Of a stretch of DNA of 64,000 bases, positions 37,720 to 45,111 are shown one piece after another (position 1 is the first letter of the stretch; every line of letters starts with the position of its first letter). The DNA is from JACKCB01 sp964452775. Its GTDB lineage: Bacteria > Chloroflexota > Anaerolineae > Promineifilales > Promineifilaceae. Position numbers and translations under genes: made by a program. The notes under the pieces were generated by a model. That model was given only the letters and a program-made list of their open reading frames with translations. It had not been told where the DNA came from and ran no database searches. The stretch lies in assembly GCA_964452775.1 (NCBI GenBank), contig CAYVQP010000012.1, positions 1-64,000 on the forward strand, written 5' to 3'.

Positions 37720-38199
37720 ATGGGTTTTCAGGATATTGAGGAGAGTCGAGTCTATCAGAGGGCGGAAGGGCTGGCCGATAGAGTATGGGAGATAGTGACG
37801 GGATGGTCGGATGCATTTGCTAAGGACACCATCGGCAAGCAGCTGACTCGGGCGACAGACTCGATTGGCGCAAACATCGCCGAGAGCAGTGGCCGATACT
37901 ACCCAGCCGATGTCATTCGTTTCCTATACTATGCTCGCGGCTCCTTATACGAGACCCGTTTCTGGATCAAGAGAGCCAGAAAGAGGGGCCTATTGCCCGA
38001 CGACACATTTTCCTTTCTGAAATCAGAGCTCCAGCAAACGGCCAAAGAACTAAACGCCTACATCACATTCCAAAAAACCAGAACCCTCAAACAAACCAAG
38101 CCGCCCAACACAATCACCACCACCGAACCAACCAACAAACAAACCACCAAACCAACCAACAAACCACCAAACCAACAAACCAACGAGACCCCATCATGA
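37720..38199 (+). CDS. Four-helix-bundle protein (23S rRNA IVP/bAvd-like)
   Basis: About 159 residues from ATG 37720 (MGFQDIEESRVYQRAEGLAD); a GTG at 37708 is an alternative start. Residues 1-115 match the 23S rRNA intervening-sequence protein family: VYQRAEGLADRVWEIV, LTRATDSIGANIAESSGR, RFLYYARGSLYETRFWI. This fold forms pentameric rings in the retroelement accessory protein Avd, which binds nucleic acid. The final 40 residues (TEPTNKQTTKPTNKPPNQQT) are encoded by the CCAA tract and look like repeat-derived tail rather than fold. The stop overlaps the brxL start (ATGA), so it is translated with brxL. A role in BREX is not established for this family. Confidence 0.75.
   Translation: MGFQDIEESRVYQRAEGLADRVWEIVTGWSDAFAKDTIGKQLTRATDSIGANIAESSGRYYPADVIRFLYYARGSLYETRFWIKRARKRGLLPDDTFSFLKSELQQTAKELNAYITFQKTRTLKQTKPPNTITTTEPTNKQTTKPTNKPPNQQTNETPS
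38126..38184 (+). repeat. CCAA-type tract inside the four-helix-bundle gene
   Basis: Runs of AACC, AACA and ACCACCAA units in the 3' end of the coding region, directly before brxL. A change in copy number not divisible by three would shift the reading frame that overlaps the brxL start codon. Confidence 0.85.
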
Positions 38200-40721
38200 A
38201 CCTGACATTCAAAGAGACATTTTCCGGCAAAGTCGTCAACAAGGCATTGACCTTCAACACCGGCATGGATGAGTTTCCACGCTACGTGTTGGAGTACCTG
38301 ATTGACAACTACTGCGCGGAAGAGACATTCGAAGAAGACTTCGCCCAGGTGCAACGCCGGCTGCGTGACAACTTTGTGCACGGCGCCGAAGCGGAGCGCA
38401 TCCGCCACTACATCCGCGAAAATCAGGAGCATACCCTGATCGCCAGCCTGGAAGTGCGCCTGGTGGAAACGCAGGACAAATATTGGGGCTCGATCGGGGC
38501 CATCAACGAGCGCTTTGTCAATATTGATGAGTCGCTGGTCAAGCAATACCCCATGCTGTTGGCCGGAGGTATGTGGGGCACCATCACCCTGGCTTACGAT
38601 CCCAGCCAGGTCCACGACAAGAAGATCCGACCTTTCACCGTGCTGGATTTCACCCCCTTCCAGATCTCGGTCATTGACGTGGGCGAGTTTGTTGCCAAGC
38701 GCGCGCATTTCAGCGACGAGCAGTGGCTGGATATCCTGGTGAACTCCTTTGGCCTGAACCCGGAGCGCATGAGCCGGCGCGAGAAGCTGATCTACATCAG
38801 CCGGGCCATTCCACTGGTCGAGTCCAACCACAATATGATCGAACTGGGCCCGCGGGAAACCGGAAAGACATATCTATTCCGCAATATCTCCTACTACGCC
38901 CACGTGTTATCCGGCGGCAAGGCCACGCCGGCCGGCCTGTTCATCAACCTCGGCAGCGGCCAGGTAGGCTTGGTCGGCAGCCGCGATGCGGTGGTGTTCG
39001 ACGAAATCGCCAACACGGATTTCACCGACCCCAAGGCGATGGTCAGCATCATGCAAGGCTACATGCAGGACGCCAAATTCAGCCGGGGCAAAAAGGAGAT
39101 ACTGGCCTTTTGCTCGATCGTGCTGGTCGGCAATCTAGACGTGCAGGGCAGACAACCCCATGAGAAGTACTATCATCTCTTTGAGCCGCTGCCCAGCTTT
39201 CTGCAGGTAGAGGCGCTCATAGATCGCGTCCATTTCTATCTACCCGGCTGGGAGGTGCCCAAAATAGGGCCCGAGTCAGCCAGCGCCGACTACGGTTTCA
39301 TCACCGATTATTTCTGCGAAATCATGCACGAACTGCGCCGGGTCGACCTACTGGGCCAGGTCAAGAATCGCTTCCGGCTTTTCGATGCCGCCGGCTCCAC
39401 TCAGGGGCTTACCTCGCGGGACGTGCGGGCGATCCACAAGTCGCTCTCCGGCATGCTCAAGCTGATGTACCCCCACTCTGAGATAACCGACAGCCAACTG
39501 GAGGAGCTGCTGCTGTTGGCCATCGAGGGCCGGCAGCGGGTGCGCAACCAGCTCCACCTGATGGCTCCGGGCGAGTACTACCCGGTCAAGATCGCGGCCC
39601 AGATGGTTGAGTCCGGACAAGAGGTCCGCCCAACTCTGCCGGAGGGGGATCGCAAAGTGAAGGTAGTTCTGCCCACAAAGCCCCTCGTCGGCGAGGTAAC
39701 CGGCCTGGCCGTAGCCGGCGAACAGGGGGTCATACTGCGCTTCGAGATGCAAGTGACCAAAGGGCACGGCCGCATTGTGCCGTTAGGCTCTATCCAACGC
39801 GTGATGCGCGAGTCCATCGAGGCCGCTACCCAGTATATTCGCGCGCATTATAAGGAGTTGGGTATACCCTCAGACTGGAATGAAAACGTTGATGTGGCTG
39901 TCCTCGCCGCCATGATGGCTATGCCTAAAGAAGGGCCCTCAGCCGGCGTCACTATTGTGACGGGCATCGTCTCGGCCTTGAAGGGTTTGCCCGTCCGCCA
40001 TGACATTGCCATGACCGGCGAAATTACCATCATGGGCAAAGTATTAGCGGTTGGCGGTATCCAGCCCAAGCTGCTGGCGGCAATTGATGCCGGCGTCAGT
40101 ACCGTTGTCTTGCCGGCCGAAAACGAACAGGACGTGCATTATCTGCCGGACTACATGCGGGAAAAGGTGGAATTGATCTACGTCAACGACATTCGTGAAG
40201 CGCTGGCTGCAGCCGGTCTGCAGTCTGCCATTGCCGGCGACGTGGTCAAGGCCACGTCTCTCCAACGTTTGATACGGGGCGGCGAAAACGAGAGGTTGGA
40301 ATTAAAGAGTACCCTGCAGTGGGACGTACATCAACAGAAACGCAATGACGACCTGCGTCGCGAGGTGCTCAAGACAGTTGCCGCTTTCCTTAACTCAGAC
40401 GGCGGCACATTGCTCATTGGCGTGCAGGACAATGGTGAGGTCTACGGGCTGGAGCACGATCTGAAGTTGCTCAAGAACTCACGCGACCAGTTTGAGCTAA
40501 CCCTGCGAAACCTGATCAATGACCGTATCGGCGTGGAATTCGGCGGCTTTATCAAAGTGCGCTTTGATGACGTGGAGGGCAAGATAGTTTGCCGGGTGGA
40601 TGTGGCCCCTGCGCCGAAGCCGGCATACTGTGACAATGAGTTCTTCATTCGAACGGGCAATCAGACGCGGAATTTGACTTTGCCGGCGGCGATGGAGTAT
40701 GTGCGGATCAAGTGGGGATAG
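38196..40721 (+). CDS. brxL: BrxL (AAA+/Lon-like) with C-terminal AlbA_2 domain
   Basis: 841 residues. Walker A ELGPRETGKTYLF near residue 217 is the BrxL form, followed by Walker B VVFDEIANTDF. The Lon-type protease domain (about 490-680) keeps the catalytic Ser in KEGPSAGVTI (near 582) and Lys in GGIQPKLLAA. Residues from about 692 to the end form an additional AlbA_2/Schlafen-like domain (NERLELKSTLQWD, VAAFLNSDGGTLLIGVQDNGEVYGLE, FFIRTGNQTRNL). BrxL is normally about 680 residues and ends after the Lon domain, so this is a fusion. BrxL forms DNA-translocating rings needed for phage exclusion. Last gene of the operon; it converges on cas6, 74 bp away. Confidence 0.88.
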   Translation: MNLTFKETFSGKVVNKALTFNTGMDEFPRYVLEYLIDNYCAEETFEEDFAQVQRRLRDNFVHGAEAERIRHYIRENQEHTLIASLEVRLVETQDKYWGSIGAINERFVNIDESLVKQYPMLLAGGMWGTITLAYDPSQVHDKKIRPFTVLDFTPFQISVIDVGEFVAKRAHFSDEQWLDILVNSFGLNPERMSRREKLIYISRAIPLVESNHNMIELGPRETGKTYLFRNISYYAHVLSGGKATPAGLFINLGSGQVGLVGSRDAVVFDEIANTDFTDPKAMVSIMQGYMQDAKFSRGKKEILAFCSIVLVGNLDVQGRQPHEKYYHLFEPLPSFLQVEALIDRVHFYLPGWEVPKIGPESASADYGFITDYFCEIMHELRRVDLLGQVKNRFRLFDAAGSTQGLTSRDVRAIHKSLSGMLKLMYPHSEITDSQLEELLLLAIEGRQRVRNQLHLMAPGEYYPVKIAAQMVESGQEVRPTLPEGDRKVKVVLPTKPLVGEVTGLAVAGEQGVILRFEMQVTKGHGRIVPLGSIQRVMRESIEAATQYIRAHYKELGIPSDWNENVDVAVLAAMMAMPKEGPSAGVTIVTGIVSALKGLPVRHDIAMTGEITIMGKVLAVGGIQPKLLAAIDAGVSTVVLPAENEQDVHYLPDYMREKVELIYVNDIREALAAAGLQSAIAGDVVKATSLQRLIRGGENERLELKSTLQWDVHQQKRNDDLRREVLKTVAAFLNSDGGTLLIGVQDNGEVYGLEHDLKLLKNSRDQFELTLRNLINDRIGVEFGGFIKVRFDDVEGKIVCRVDVAPAPKPAYCDNEFFIRTGNQTRNLTLPAAMEYVRIKWG

Positions 40722-40795
40722 GTGTGTGTGGGATTTTTTCGGAATTTCGTGTCGCTCAACGAGGGTAAAACTATCATCCTACTGCGGCTCGACCG

Positions 40796-41602
40796 TCAGG
40801 GCGCGCTCAGCAATTGGACAGCGCCCATGCCTATGGCAGTTTTCCGGCCGAAGCCGCTGAACTCGGCCACCCGTGCCAGCGCGTGCCAGCAGCGCAGATG
40901 CTCTTCCGGCGACCCAGCAGACGCGCGCAGTGTGGCCTGCCCTACAAAGCCGACCAGCCGCCGCCGATGGTCCAGTGCATACTGCTCCGTGCAAAGGTTG
41001 TACTCGATCACGTGGACGTCCTCTGCCAGCCAACGCAGCCATTCTTCCGACACCCGGACCTCTACCGGCGCAAAATGGTTCCAGGCGCGCACCGGCCCGC
41101 TGTCGATCGTGAATAGACTTTCCGGCAAGGGAAAGAGAAACGGATGCGCCCCGCGGCTGAATGTGACGGGTGTAAGGAAGCGAAAGCGCAGCTCACTTGC
41201 CGGTGGTAGCCCGCCCAACGGAATGAAGCCCGGCGCGGTGCGATAGTAGACGCCTGCCACCGCCACGCTCAACTTGCCCAGCTTCAGCGCAGTGCGCCTG
41301 TTGTGCGCCGTTTCCCAGGCGGTCAGCACCGCGCGGCTAGCGTCGCTGGTGAATACCCGCGTCTCGATGCCTATCAGCATCCCACGCTCGACCAGTGGTA
41401 AGATTGTGTATGGAGCCGGGACTGGTTTGCCGGTCTCGGGGTCTCGGACGCTGTTATAGTCGTGCAGGCGGGTCGCCTCGTCCGGATTACTATCACGCAG
41501 CAACGTGAAAAGGAGGCCCTGCAATCCCATGCCGGTGATAGTACCTACCGGCAGAGCGTTGGTGTCGCCGGTTGGGGCTAAGCTGGCGGTAATTCGATAC
41601 AT
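40796..41602 (-). CDS. cas6: Cas6 CRISPR RNA endoribonuclease
   Basis: 268 residues with two ferredoxin-like RAMP halves. The diagnostic Gly-rich loop FSGFGRKTAIGMGAVQLL is at the C-terminus (about residues 246-263). Cas6 cuts precursor CRISPR RNA in the repeat, leaving an 8-nt 5' tag. It is the last gene of the minus-strand type III operon, 87 bp after the membrane protein gene. No cas6 elsewhere in the window, so it should process the adjacent array. Confidence 0.85.
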   Translation of the reverse strand: MYRITASLAPTGDTNALPVGTITGMGLQGLLFTLLRDSNPDEATRLHDYNSVRDPETGKPVPAPYTILPLVERGMLIGIETRVFTSDASRAVLTAWETAHNRRTALKLGKLSVAVAGVYYRTAPGFIPLGGLPPASELRFRFLTPVTFSRGAHPFLFPLPESLFTIDSGPVRAWNHFAPVEVRVSEEWLRWLAEDVHVIEYNLCTEQYALDHRRRLVGFVGQATLRASAGSPEEHLRCWHALARVAEFSGFGRKTAIGMGAVQLLSAP

Positions 41603-41689
41603 GGCAGGGTGTCGTTGTGCTGTACCTTGCGTTGCGTACCGAGCAAACGGTCTCGAAACCAGCGGAATCGGCGGCTGGCCGGATCGACC

Positions 41690-42787
41690 TCACCTCCGCG
41701 CTGAGAGTTGTCGCCGGATCTCCTGAATATCCAACTGCATATCGACCAATTGTTGCGCCGGTCTACGCTCCTCCATGAAATAGGTCCAGTCCAGCGCCTC
41801 TTCAAAATGGAAAACCAGCCGGGTGAGCCACTCGTGGTAGGCGTCCACCTCTTGGCGGCGAGCAGACAGAAGCTGCAGCAAGCCATTCAGCTCGGCCCGG
41901 ACCGTCATCCGGGCTCCCAACGCCATGAACTCATTTTGTTCGCCCGGCTCCGGCAACCCTTCATGCAAGACCATAATGCGCCGCGTGCGCTTCTCGGCCT
42001 TCCAGCGATAGATCGAGAGCTCCTTAAAGAAGTCAACCGTCACTGTCCCGTGGCGCCCGTCTCCAATGATCCAGCGCCATCCGGCGTCGGTCTGGCTCCA
42101 AGAAATCGAGACCGATGCAGGCAGTGGAATGGCCAGCCTCTGTTGCGGGGCAATGTATGGATTTGTCTTCAGGCGATCGGGCAAATCCTTCACGCCGATT
42201 CTCTTCGTCCTCAGATTGGCCCGGCTCCATTTGCCATAGGATCCCGGCCCCAGCGACCGTTCGCAATAGAAGTCCAGCGTCTTTAGCAATAGAGCATCCA
42301 ACAACTCATGATGGCATTTGTAATAGAACTGGTGGAATTGCCCCGAGCGATGGTCCACGCGCCATCGCCGGTACTCACCCGCCAGAGCCTGGCGCTCATT
42401 CTTGGTATAGGCATTGCGAAAAAGCTCCGCCGCAAATTCCAGCACAGTGTAGGCGGGCGCTTCTGGAGCCGCCACGACAATGCCGTCGTCAACGCTAATG
42501 TCGTACGTGATCATCACATCTATCAGGGCCACACTGCTTTCCATGTGGTTGTTGCGCTGCCAGAAATAGGTAATTACGACCAGGCTTCCGACGATCACGA
42601 TGCCGAAAGCAACCCAGCTCCACACCAACGGAACGCTAAGACTGTCGAATGTGACGAAGATCGCCGCACTGACCCACTCAATCAGCACCCCCAGCCCGAT
42701 AATCGCCAGGACGAGCTCCAGGATCGCCTTGCGTCGCTCAACCGCCTGCTCGTTGGTGCTGTAGACGTTATCGCGTCGGCTAGGCAC
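41690..42787 (-). CDS. Two-TM membrane protein in the type III operon
   Basis: 365 residues from a GTG start at 42787 that overlaps the cmr3 stop by 8 nt; the frame stays open to an ATG at 42901, but the extra 38 residues lie inside cmr3 and are unlikely. Two membrane helices (ILELVLAIIGLGVLIEWVSA at about 22-41 and WSWVAFGIVIVGSLVVITYF at about 56-75) are followed by a 290-residue soluble domain, probably cytoplasmic, with charged helices and several Trp. No CARF, SAVED or known nuclease motif is visible. Coupled translation with cmr3 and position before cas6 make it a functional part of the locus, perhaps a membrane-acting effector. This is inference. Confidence 0.7.
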   Translation of the reverse strand: MPSRRDNVYSTNEQAVERRKAILELVLAIIGLGVLIEWVSAAIFVTFDSLSVPLVWSWVAFGIVIVGSLVVITYFWQRNNHMESSVALIDVMITYDISVDDGIVVAAPEAPAYTVLEFAAELFRNAYTKNERQALAGEYRRWRVDHRSGQFHQFYYKCHHELLDALLLKTLDFYCERSLGPGSYGKWSRANLRTKRIGVKDLPDRLKTNPYIAPQQRLAIPLPASVSISWSQTDAGWRWIIGDGRHGTVTVDFFKELSIYRWKAEKRTRRIMVLHEGLPEPGEQNEFMALGARMTVRAELNGLLQLLSARRQEVDAYHEWLTRLVFHFEEALDWTYFMEERRPAQQLVDMQLDIQEIRRQLSARR

Positions 42788-43664
42788 TGTCAGCGTTCTC
42801 CCACACGCCGTAAATGCCGATCTTGAATTTTCCACCTTTCGCTCCCACCTTGCTGCCCGGCACGTAGCACATGCCAGAGTAGTCAACGCCTGCGCCGTCA
42901 TGCTCCTGCCAGATCCGGCCGGCCAACGGCTCTACAGGGCCGTCCAATTCTTGGCCGGGGTCAGCTCGGGTGTGCGCGAGCAAATGTTGGTCCGGCGCGA
43001 CGGTGACTATGGGCTTGGGAGCGTCAAGCGTGACACGATAGGCCCCGCTAGCGTCGAAGATGGAGATCTCGGCGCCAGAGGTACCCGTCTTGTGCTCGCA
43101 TTGCGTCTCCGCACAGCGAACGCGCCCCCAGCCGTAGCTACGCTCACCACCCAGCTGAATGCGCTTGAGCGCCGCCTGCCAGTCCAGTTTCAAGGGGTCC
43201 AGGTCGTCACGCACAAAGAAGTAGCCTAGAAGAAAGACTGGCTGAGCGGCGATGCGTGTGCGCGGGAGCAGGTACTCTACCTCGTGTAACGTCGTCTCGG
43301 CGGCAGATTGCTCTGGGTAGTTGAGCGCGGTGCTCGCATAGCTGCCCAGATGCTCAAATGCAAAGCCAGAGACATCCTGCCACGGAAAGACAATGCGATA
43401 GTCGCCGTTTACCTGCAGCGCGGGATAGAAATAGGTGTACGCCAACTGGTTATGCACCTTTCCTGCGACATCCTGATAAAGTGTCGGATCCGTCGCCGGC
43501 TCCCCGCTCGGCCGCGAGTCGCGCGCGATGCGCGCGGTCAGCGCCCCCCACATTGTCCGCCCCACGACATAGGGGTGCGTTCGTTGCACGTTGCCCACCT
43601 TGTTCCAGCCGATGTGCATGGGGGCGACCAGGCGGAACACAATGCGATATGCCGTCCAGTTCAT
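42780..43664 (-). CDS. cmr3: Cmr3-like (Cas5-group) RAMP protein
   Basis: 294 residues. RIVFRLVAPMHIGW begins the first RAMP ferredoxin fold, followed by VVGRTMWGALTARIA. The Gly-rich loop is IQLGGERSYGWGRVR near residues 193-207. Cas5-group subunits cap the 5' tag of the crRNA. Size is somewhat small for Cmr3, consistent with the divergent III-C versions. It lies 7 bp after cmr5 and overlaps the membrane protein gene by 8 nt. Assignment among RAMP subunits rests on position and this loop. Confidence 0.7.
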   Translation of the reverse strand: MNWTAYRIVFRLVAPMHIGWNKVGNVQRTHPYVVGRTMWGALTARIARDSRPSGEPATDPTLYQDVAGKVHNQLAYTYFYPALQVNGDYRIVFPWQDVSGFAFEHLGSYASTALNYPEQSAAETTLHEVEYLLPRTRIAAQPVFLLGYFFVRDDLDPLKLDWQAALKRIQLGGERSYGWGRVRCAETQCEHKTGTSGAEISIFDASGAYRVTLDAPKPIVTVAPDQHLLAHTRADPGQELDGPVEPLAGRIWQEHDGAGVDYSGMCYVPGSKVGAKGGKFKIGIYGVWENADSA

Positions 43665-43671
43665 GCCGGCC

Positions 43672-44067
43672 TCACATCGCCTTTGCCCCGTAACGGAGAT
43701 ACGTGAGCATCTGTTCCAGCACCTGCTTGACCAGAAGCGTCCGGTCCAGGCATTGGGTTACGTTGTTGGAGATGTAACTCAGGATTTCCGACTGAATGCC
43801 CGGAGACCCTGTGTATTCAGGCAGCCCGATGTTTTGCAGAAAGCTGAGCGTCTCATCACGCACAATCTCCGCCAACTCCCTGTTGTTCTTGGTGGAGCAG
43901 AGATAAAGCATGGCGGCGTACGTACCCATTTCTTGCAGCACGCCGAGCGCATTGGTAGCCGTATTGTCCAGGTCGCTCGACTTGGCCTGCTTGTTCGCTG
44001 CCGCTTGAACGATTCTCTGGGCCGTTTTCGCGGCCTGATAGTCGAGGTTGATGACGCCGTTTGTCAT
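43672..44067 (-). CDS. cmr5: Small subunit Cmr5 (Cas11)
   Basis: 131 residues, all helical: DYQAAKTAQRIVQAAANKQ, ATNALGVLQEMGTYAAMLYL, LVKQVLEQMLTYLRYGAKAM. The pattern (A-x2-A-x2-I near the start, then LGxxLxEMGTYAAMLYLCS) fits the Cmr5 small subunit, which lines the inner filament beside Cmr4 and contacts target RNA. Located between cmr4 (52 bp) and cmr3 (7 bp). Confidence 0.8.
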   Translation of the reverse strand: MTNGVINLDYQAAKTAQRIVQAAANKQAKSSDLDNTATNALGVLQEMGTYAAMLYLCSTKNNRELAEIVRDETLSFLQNIGLPEYTGSPGIQSEILSYISNNVTQCLDRTLLVKQVLEQMLTYLRYGAKAM

Positions 44068-44119
44068 TGTCGCCGTCCTTTTCCTGTCAGTAAATAAGAG
44101 TCAACTTTGCCCCGACCTC

Positions 44120-45085
44120 CTACGCGCCGAAGCCGTCTTCCTGTGGATCGCCAACGGTGGCCAGCCGGCCGAAGCCGCGAGTGCCCATGCCGCCCACGCC
44201 GAGCCAGCGCACCAATTTCAGGCCGGATTCCATCACGTCCAGCGCCTCCGTCCAGTTAACACCAGTGGGCATCTCGTGTTCCTTGTAGGTCTTCAGGCAT
44301 TTGTCCTTCGGGAAGCTCTCGCGATAGTCGTCAATTACCACGTCCATGGTCAGGAATGTGGCGCGGGGTAGCGCTTCATAGGTGAACAACGCCCCATCCT
44401 GTGCCGCGCCAGTATCAGAATTAATGGAGACCGAAGTCCGCACTTCCAGGTTGCTGTTGACCACCTGGCTGAATAGCTCTTGCCCTACGACGGCGATGCG
44501 CGCCTTGACGGCGTCCAGGTCTGATCCCTGCCAAGCATTGGCCGGCCACTCGATCGTGCACTCACCGGCGACCGATAGGTTGAGCCAGCCCAGGTTAAGT
44601 TGGTTGCCGGCGTTGGCCGAGGTAACGCGCGTGTTGTCATTACCTGGGGCCGGATCACATCCGCAGCCCGCCTCGGCCAGCCGCTCCGCCGTGGTCACCC
44701 ACATCGGTCCGCGCGCAGTGTGCACGGGAAACAAGAGCACGCGCGCATCGAAGATGTTCGCCACGCCGGATTTGGCTTCGCTGCGCTCTTCGTCGTCTTC
44801 ATCGCCCCTTCTCTTGGCAATATAGCCGAAAGTGTAGCAGATTGGGTTGGTGGCCGGATCCCTTACCTTCTCATGGCTCTGGCCGGCGGCCTCCGGGTTT
44901 TCGTATATGCGGGCCGCATAGGCGCGTATGGCCCCATGCAAGCTTGTGCCGGGGATTTTGGGCACATAGGTGCCGGCCTCACGCACGATGCTGTTGTCCA
45001 CCCGGCCCAACCGGTAACCGCCCGCGCCCACATGCACGGGGTCACGCGTGACCAGCAAATAGGAACGTCGTGTAAAGCTTGCCAT
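44120..45085 (-). CDS. cmr4: Cmr4 (Cas7) backbone RNase
   Basis: 321 residues. The start RDPVHVGAG, GRVDNSIVRE, VPKIPGTSLHGAIRAY is the Cmr4 signature. Asp30 in GRVDNSIVRE aligns with the Asp that cleaves target RNA at 6-nt intervals in characterised Cmr4 proteins, so backbone target-RNA cleavage should be intact. Gly-rich RAMP loop near the C-terminus: GVGGMGTRGFGRL. 26 bp downstream of cas10. Confidence 0.88.
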   Translation of the reverse strand: MASFTRRSYLLVTRDPVHVGAGGYRLGRVDNSIVREAGTYVPKIPGTSLHGAIRAYAARIYENPEAAGQSHEKVRDPATNPICYTFGYIAKRRGDEDDEERSEAKSGVANIFDARVLLFPVHTARGPMWVTTAERLAEAGCGCDPAPGNDNTRVTSANAGNQLNLGWLNLSVAGECTIEWPANAWQGSDLDAVKARIAVVGQELFSQVVNSNLEVRTSVSINSDTGAAQDGALFTYEALPRATFLTMDVVIDDYRESFPKDKCLKTYKEHEMPTGVNWTEALDVMESGLKLVRWLGVGGMGTRGFGRLATVGDPQEDGFGA

Positions 45086-45111
45086 ATCTCTCTCCTTATT
45101 CGAAAGGTCGG

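Noticed and set aside
37708..38199. Diversity-generating retroelement suggested by the Avd-like protein
   Set aside because: No reverse transcriptase, template repeat or variable repeat was found near it.
40722..41246. 174-residue plus-strand frame after brxL
   Set aside because: Lies antisense to cas6, no family pattern, and cas6 has its full Gly-rich loop.
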